Shown: positions 1-64,000 of the stretch, one piece after another
How the letters are laid out: the number at the start of each line of letters is the position of its first letter
Numbering within the stretch: the first letter of the stretch is position 1
Assembly (NCBI GenBank): GCA_964019415.1
Contig: OZ025881.1
Coordinates: 1,478,580-1,542,579, forward strand
DNA from: Ianthella basta
Taxonomy: Eukaryota; Porifera; Demospongiae; Verongiida; Ianthellidae
DNA: 64,000 bases
Reading direction: 5' to 3'
Made by a program: the position numbers and the translations under genes
Notes under the pieces: model-generated
Databases searched by the model: none
Seen by the model: only the letters and a program-made list of their open reading frames with translations
What the model was told of the DNA's origin: nothing

Positions 1-703
1 TGTAACAATTACACATGCAGTGCTTGCAGCTGCAGTCGTGTACTGATGGCCACATAGAATTTGATGTGTATACTGTGTACAGTAGCCCCAAAGCATAGTC
101 TCATCTTCACACACCTACTGCTGCCCTCGAGAGGAAGGATCTGCGAATGAGACTACTTTTATATAATATATTAGCACATGTGGGACAAATTGTATGGTAA
201 GTGTATACGCATCGATCAATAATATGCATGGCTTCTGCAGAAGGACAGGGCATGTATAAATATAAAATAAGTGAGGGTGAAAGTTGTTTTAGTGATGTGC
301 ACATGTGATGTTAAAATGAATAGAATAAAAATGAAATAACAGCAACCAACCCCTGGCCTGTGTTTAGATTGACACAGTTCCTGTACCTAATTGAATTGAC
401 CTCCAGCACGCATAATTGGTCAGTTAACTAGCCTAAATAAACCAGCTGTATAAGCAAACTATTTATACCATGCCCAGTCCCTGCAGTGTCCCTGCAGTGT
501 CCCCTGGCAAGCTGAATCCCAGACAATCTAATAAAGGAATGAACCCGGAAAACAACAGGAAGGTGACAGCTACTATCTATAGTGGTGTGCCGGTAGTGTG
601 TGAGATAAAAATGAATACAAAAATTGAAATAAATAGTTCCTGTATATAACTAGACCCTGCCTGTAATTAGATTGACCCTTGACCTCACTGGCTGGACTCC
701 CTG
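1..703. other. Upstream flank of the secreted fibrinogen-related gene
   Basis: AT-rich DNA without a supportable gene; a 65-codon minus-strand frame near the left edge has no recognisable features. Two segments, about 311-400 and 602-690, resemble each other: both carry an A-rich run with ATGAAT and GAAATAA, then CCTG(T) and TTAGATTGAC, then TTGACCTC. This looks like an old local duplication of the upstream region, next to a promoter. The similarity is by eye only. Confidence 0.4.
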
Positions 704-711
704 TATATAAA
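704..711 (+). promoter_or_regulatory. TATA box of the secreted fibrinogen-related gene
   Basis: TATATAAA lies 103-110 bases before the ATG at 814. A start site about 30 bases downstream, near 735-740, would give a short 5' leader of roughly 75 bases. The leader contains tandem GAAGTCAAAGA-like words at about 748-770. Confidence 0.55.
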
Positions 712-813
712 CAGCCCTCCAATCAGCAGTTCAACGTTTGAAGCAGTTGAAGAAGTCAAAGAAGTCAAAGATTAAGTCACAGTCCAAGCCGTGTGCCAGT
801 CTACCCCGCCACA

Positions 814-1611
814 ATGCTCCTCAGCTCTGCCCTGATCTATGTTGGGCTGTACGTCTTCCTCCTTCAAGGAGAGGTTATCACTGCTTGCAAGCGTGATTCA
901 TGCTACGATATCTTAAATGACTGCCAGCCCACTGCTGAAAATGGGATCTACAAGATTACCAAACTTGATTATAAAGGTCTCCCCCAATACGTATATTGTG
1001 ACATGAAATCAGAGCGCTGCGGGGTGAAGGGGGGATGGACCAGGGTCGCCCATCTTGACATGAGACACTCCTCAACCTGCCCCAACGGCCTCCAGCTGAT
1101 CACTTCTCCTTCAAGGATGTGTCGCCGACCGGTAACAAGTGCAGGATGTACGTCGGTGTACTATGACACATATGGGATAAAATACAGCCGCATCTGTGGA
1201 CGAGTGGCTGGTTATGGGTGCAGAACTGCAGACTCCTTCAGATACTACACCAATAGCAGGACCATTGATGAAGCCTATGTCGATGGAATATCAATCACCC
1301 ACGGTGTACAGCGTAAACATGTATACACGTATGCTGCTGAATATCGCCAGTATTCCGCAGGTACCGTTGTTCCCTTTGTCGGCACTAACTGGCTCACTGA
1401 CAACTTTCCACGCGATAGCTGTTTCACAACGCGCCTCTTTGATGGAAAACACTGCCAAGTGAAGCACGCTTGCTCCCTCAGTGGCCAGCCGTGGTTCTGC
1501 CACACACTGCCAGTACCAACCAAAGACAGAATTGAAGTGCGTCTCTGCCGAGATTCAGACAGAAACAATGAAGACATTGCCTTGGAACAACTTGAGCTCT
1601 TCATCCGCTGA
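814..1611 (+). CDS. Secreted protein with fibrinogen-related (FReD-type) domain
   Basis: Intronless 265-codon gene. The ATG at 814 is in good context (CCACAATGC); the frame is open to 793 but without an earlier ATG. Residues 1-25 form a signal peptide (MLLSSALIYVGLYVFLLQG), so the product is predicted to be secreted. The mature part begins CKRDSCYDIL and continues with NGIYKI, YVYCDM and GGWTRVAHLDM, the typical start of a fibrinogen-related domain. It goes on with ITSPSRMCRRP, SRICGRVAGYG and YVDGISITHG, a pattern known from many short secreted proteins of sponges and cnidarians. About twenty cysteines suggest many disulfides. The calcium-site and HNG motifs of classical fibrinogen C termini are not seen, so carbohydrate binding should not be assumed. 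A role in recognition or adhesion outside the cell is a guess from the family. It converges tail to tail with the large gene that follows. Confidence 0.85.
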   Translation: MLLSSALIYVGLYVFLLQGEVITACKRDSCYDILNDCQPTAENGIYKITKLDYKGLPQYVYCDMKSERCGVKGGWTRVAHLDMRHSSTCPNGLQLITSPSRMCRRPVTSAGCTSVYYDTYGIKYSRICGRVAGYGCRTADSFRYYTNSRTIDEAYVDGISITHGVQRKHVYTYAAEYRQYSAGTVVPFVGTNWLTDNFPRDSCFTTRLFDGKHCQVKHACSLSGQPWFCHTLPVPTKDRIEVRLCRDSDRNNEDIALEQLELFIR

Positions 1612-2635
1612 CTTTTTAGACCTTCCATCCTGTTTCTAGCTTACTTGAACCAAATATGCAATGCACATGTACCACCATAGGTCATATAAACTTGTACTAA
1701 TTCACATGCACACACTTGTAAGATCCATTATTTCGACATTCGTGCACTACACGTGCTGTAAACGAAAGTCTGTGTGCTGTGCAGTTATGATCCACCTTCA
1801 ACATACTTAGGTGGCAGTTCTCAATTCCACCCTTGCTTGCTCTATGACACCCTGCTTCCAAGCCTTATATTCTGCTGTGTATATATGACAAATACAACAC
1901 TTTATCAACCATGTAGTCACACTTGGTACATTTAGCACTGCTCCCACTAGTGCTGGCACCGTCTGTGGGATGGTTCCACTGGGGCTCTGAAATGTGAGAA
2001 AGCAAGGGTGTGCAGTGGAACCTGTCTAAGATGGTCACTGTGTAAGTGCAGCAATGCACCTTTCTTTCATGCAATTGAAACTTGCATGAAAAGTAAAGCC
2101 TGTCGGATGATGCATGATATGTACATGCAGCAAATTGATATAATTTATATCCAAATTAACTATATATAGGTGATATCCGCGGCCTGATCCAATGTAAATA
2201 ATTATAATATTATACTATAATCCATTGCAGCACCCTATAAATAATATTAATTATGCATCTAGTTATAACTATGCAATGCCATTCATTATACGAAATTTCC
2301 TTAAAAACTAATTCAAAATGAACGTTGTCAAGCTTAAATCACCTGGAACTGCAGGCCTGACCCCAAGCATGCAGAATTGTGTTATATATAACGACCATGC
2401 ATGTATGCACATATTATATAAGTGTGGGTCTCACTCATGGATGCTCCATCCAATTAATAAATCAGCAATTCAACTGCGGCCTAAATTGTAAGCTACCACT
2501 TACAGTAAAGCAAGTTTCAAAAGTAGCACAAAACTAAATGCAATCTTGCAATATACTAGTATAGCTCCAATAGCAATCAGTTATTAGGATCTATTATGCA
2601 TGATGTGTATACATGAGGCACAAAGAAAAGTAGTT
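1612..2635. other. Intergenic region between two convergent genes
   Basis: AT-rich 1-kb spacer holding the 3' ends of both neighbours. I see no gene. An AATAAA is present on the plus strand near 2456, but it is far from the upstream stop, so I do not assign it. No clear polyadenylation signal was found for either gene. Confidence 0.5.
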
Positions 2636-63937
<61,302 letters not shown>

Positions 63938-64000
63938 CTGCATGAGACAAGCAAAGTATGAACCACAACTGTCAGGCCATCACTTCCAGGTCAGATATAA

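Noticed and set aside
793-813. Start of the secreted gene at 793
   Set aside because: Codon 793 is GTG; the ATG at 814 has a good context and directly precedes a clean signal peptide.

Overview
The window reads as animal genomic DNA, most likely from a demosponge: dense short exons with GT-AG introns, one compact intronless secreted fibrinogen-related gene of a style common in sponges, Penelope-like elements with hammerhead motifs, Helitrons, and many long CA/GT microsatellites. No bacterial operons, rRNA genes or CRISPR arrays are visible. The organism call is an inference from gene style, not from a marker gene.

Layout. Bases 1-790 are upstream DNA with a TATA box at 704. Bases 814-1611 (+) hold a complete intronless secreted protein with a fibrinogen-related domain. 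Bases 1612-2635 are the gap between two convergent genes. From 2636 to the right edge, almost everything belongs to one large minus-strand gene, an RNF213 (mysterin)-like AAA+ protein. I resolve 49 coding exons (about 9.06 kb, about 3,000 codons). Reading frame is kept across 46 of the 48 exon junctions. The 5' part lies beyond base 64000. In protein order it carries: the end of one AAA module (Walker B VFLDEINTSS, then ACNPHR) at 63.4-63.9 kb; a linker at 61.9-62.5 kb; the next AAA module (Walker A GAPGSSKT, Walker B VVFMDEAGL) at 51.7-53.2 kb; the lid and FLNRFEKY region at 46.3-50.1 kb; the long helical E3-shell region at 4.3-45.8 kb; and a SAM domain at 2636-2868.

Two points set this gene apart from vertebrate RNF213. 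I find no RING finger where one is expected (between the exons at 28.42 and 24.31 kb) and no RZ finger where one is expected (exon 16328-16529). A SAM domain is spliced in frame onto the C terminus. If this is right, the protein is an RNF213-type ATPase scaffold without its usual zinc modules.

The introns are a museum of mobile DNA: a Penelope-like RT plus GIY-YIG ORF at 25.8-27.2 kb and several Penelope ends with hammerhead cores; an R2-like LINE end with a restriction-enzyme-like endonuclease at 57.1-58.6 kb; four Helitron 3' ends, one with a paralogous empty site; a mariner-type MITE pair with TA target duplications, one also with a paralogous empty site; several TIR and foldback elements; and a composite repeat family linked to long CA/GT arrays. 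The most unexplained signal is a set of palindromes in which a shared GC-rich core of 32 bases is framed by CAC...GTG and by arms that differ completely from locus to locus yet are nearly perfect inverted copies of each other.
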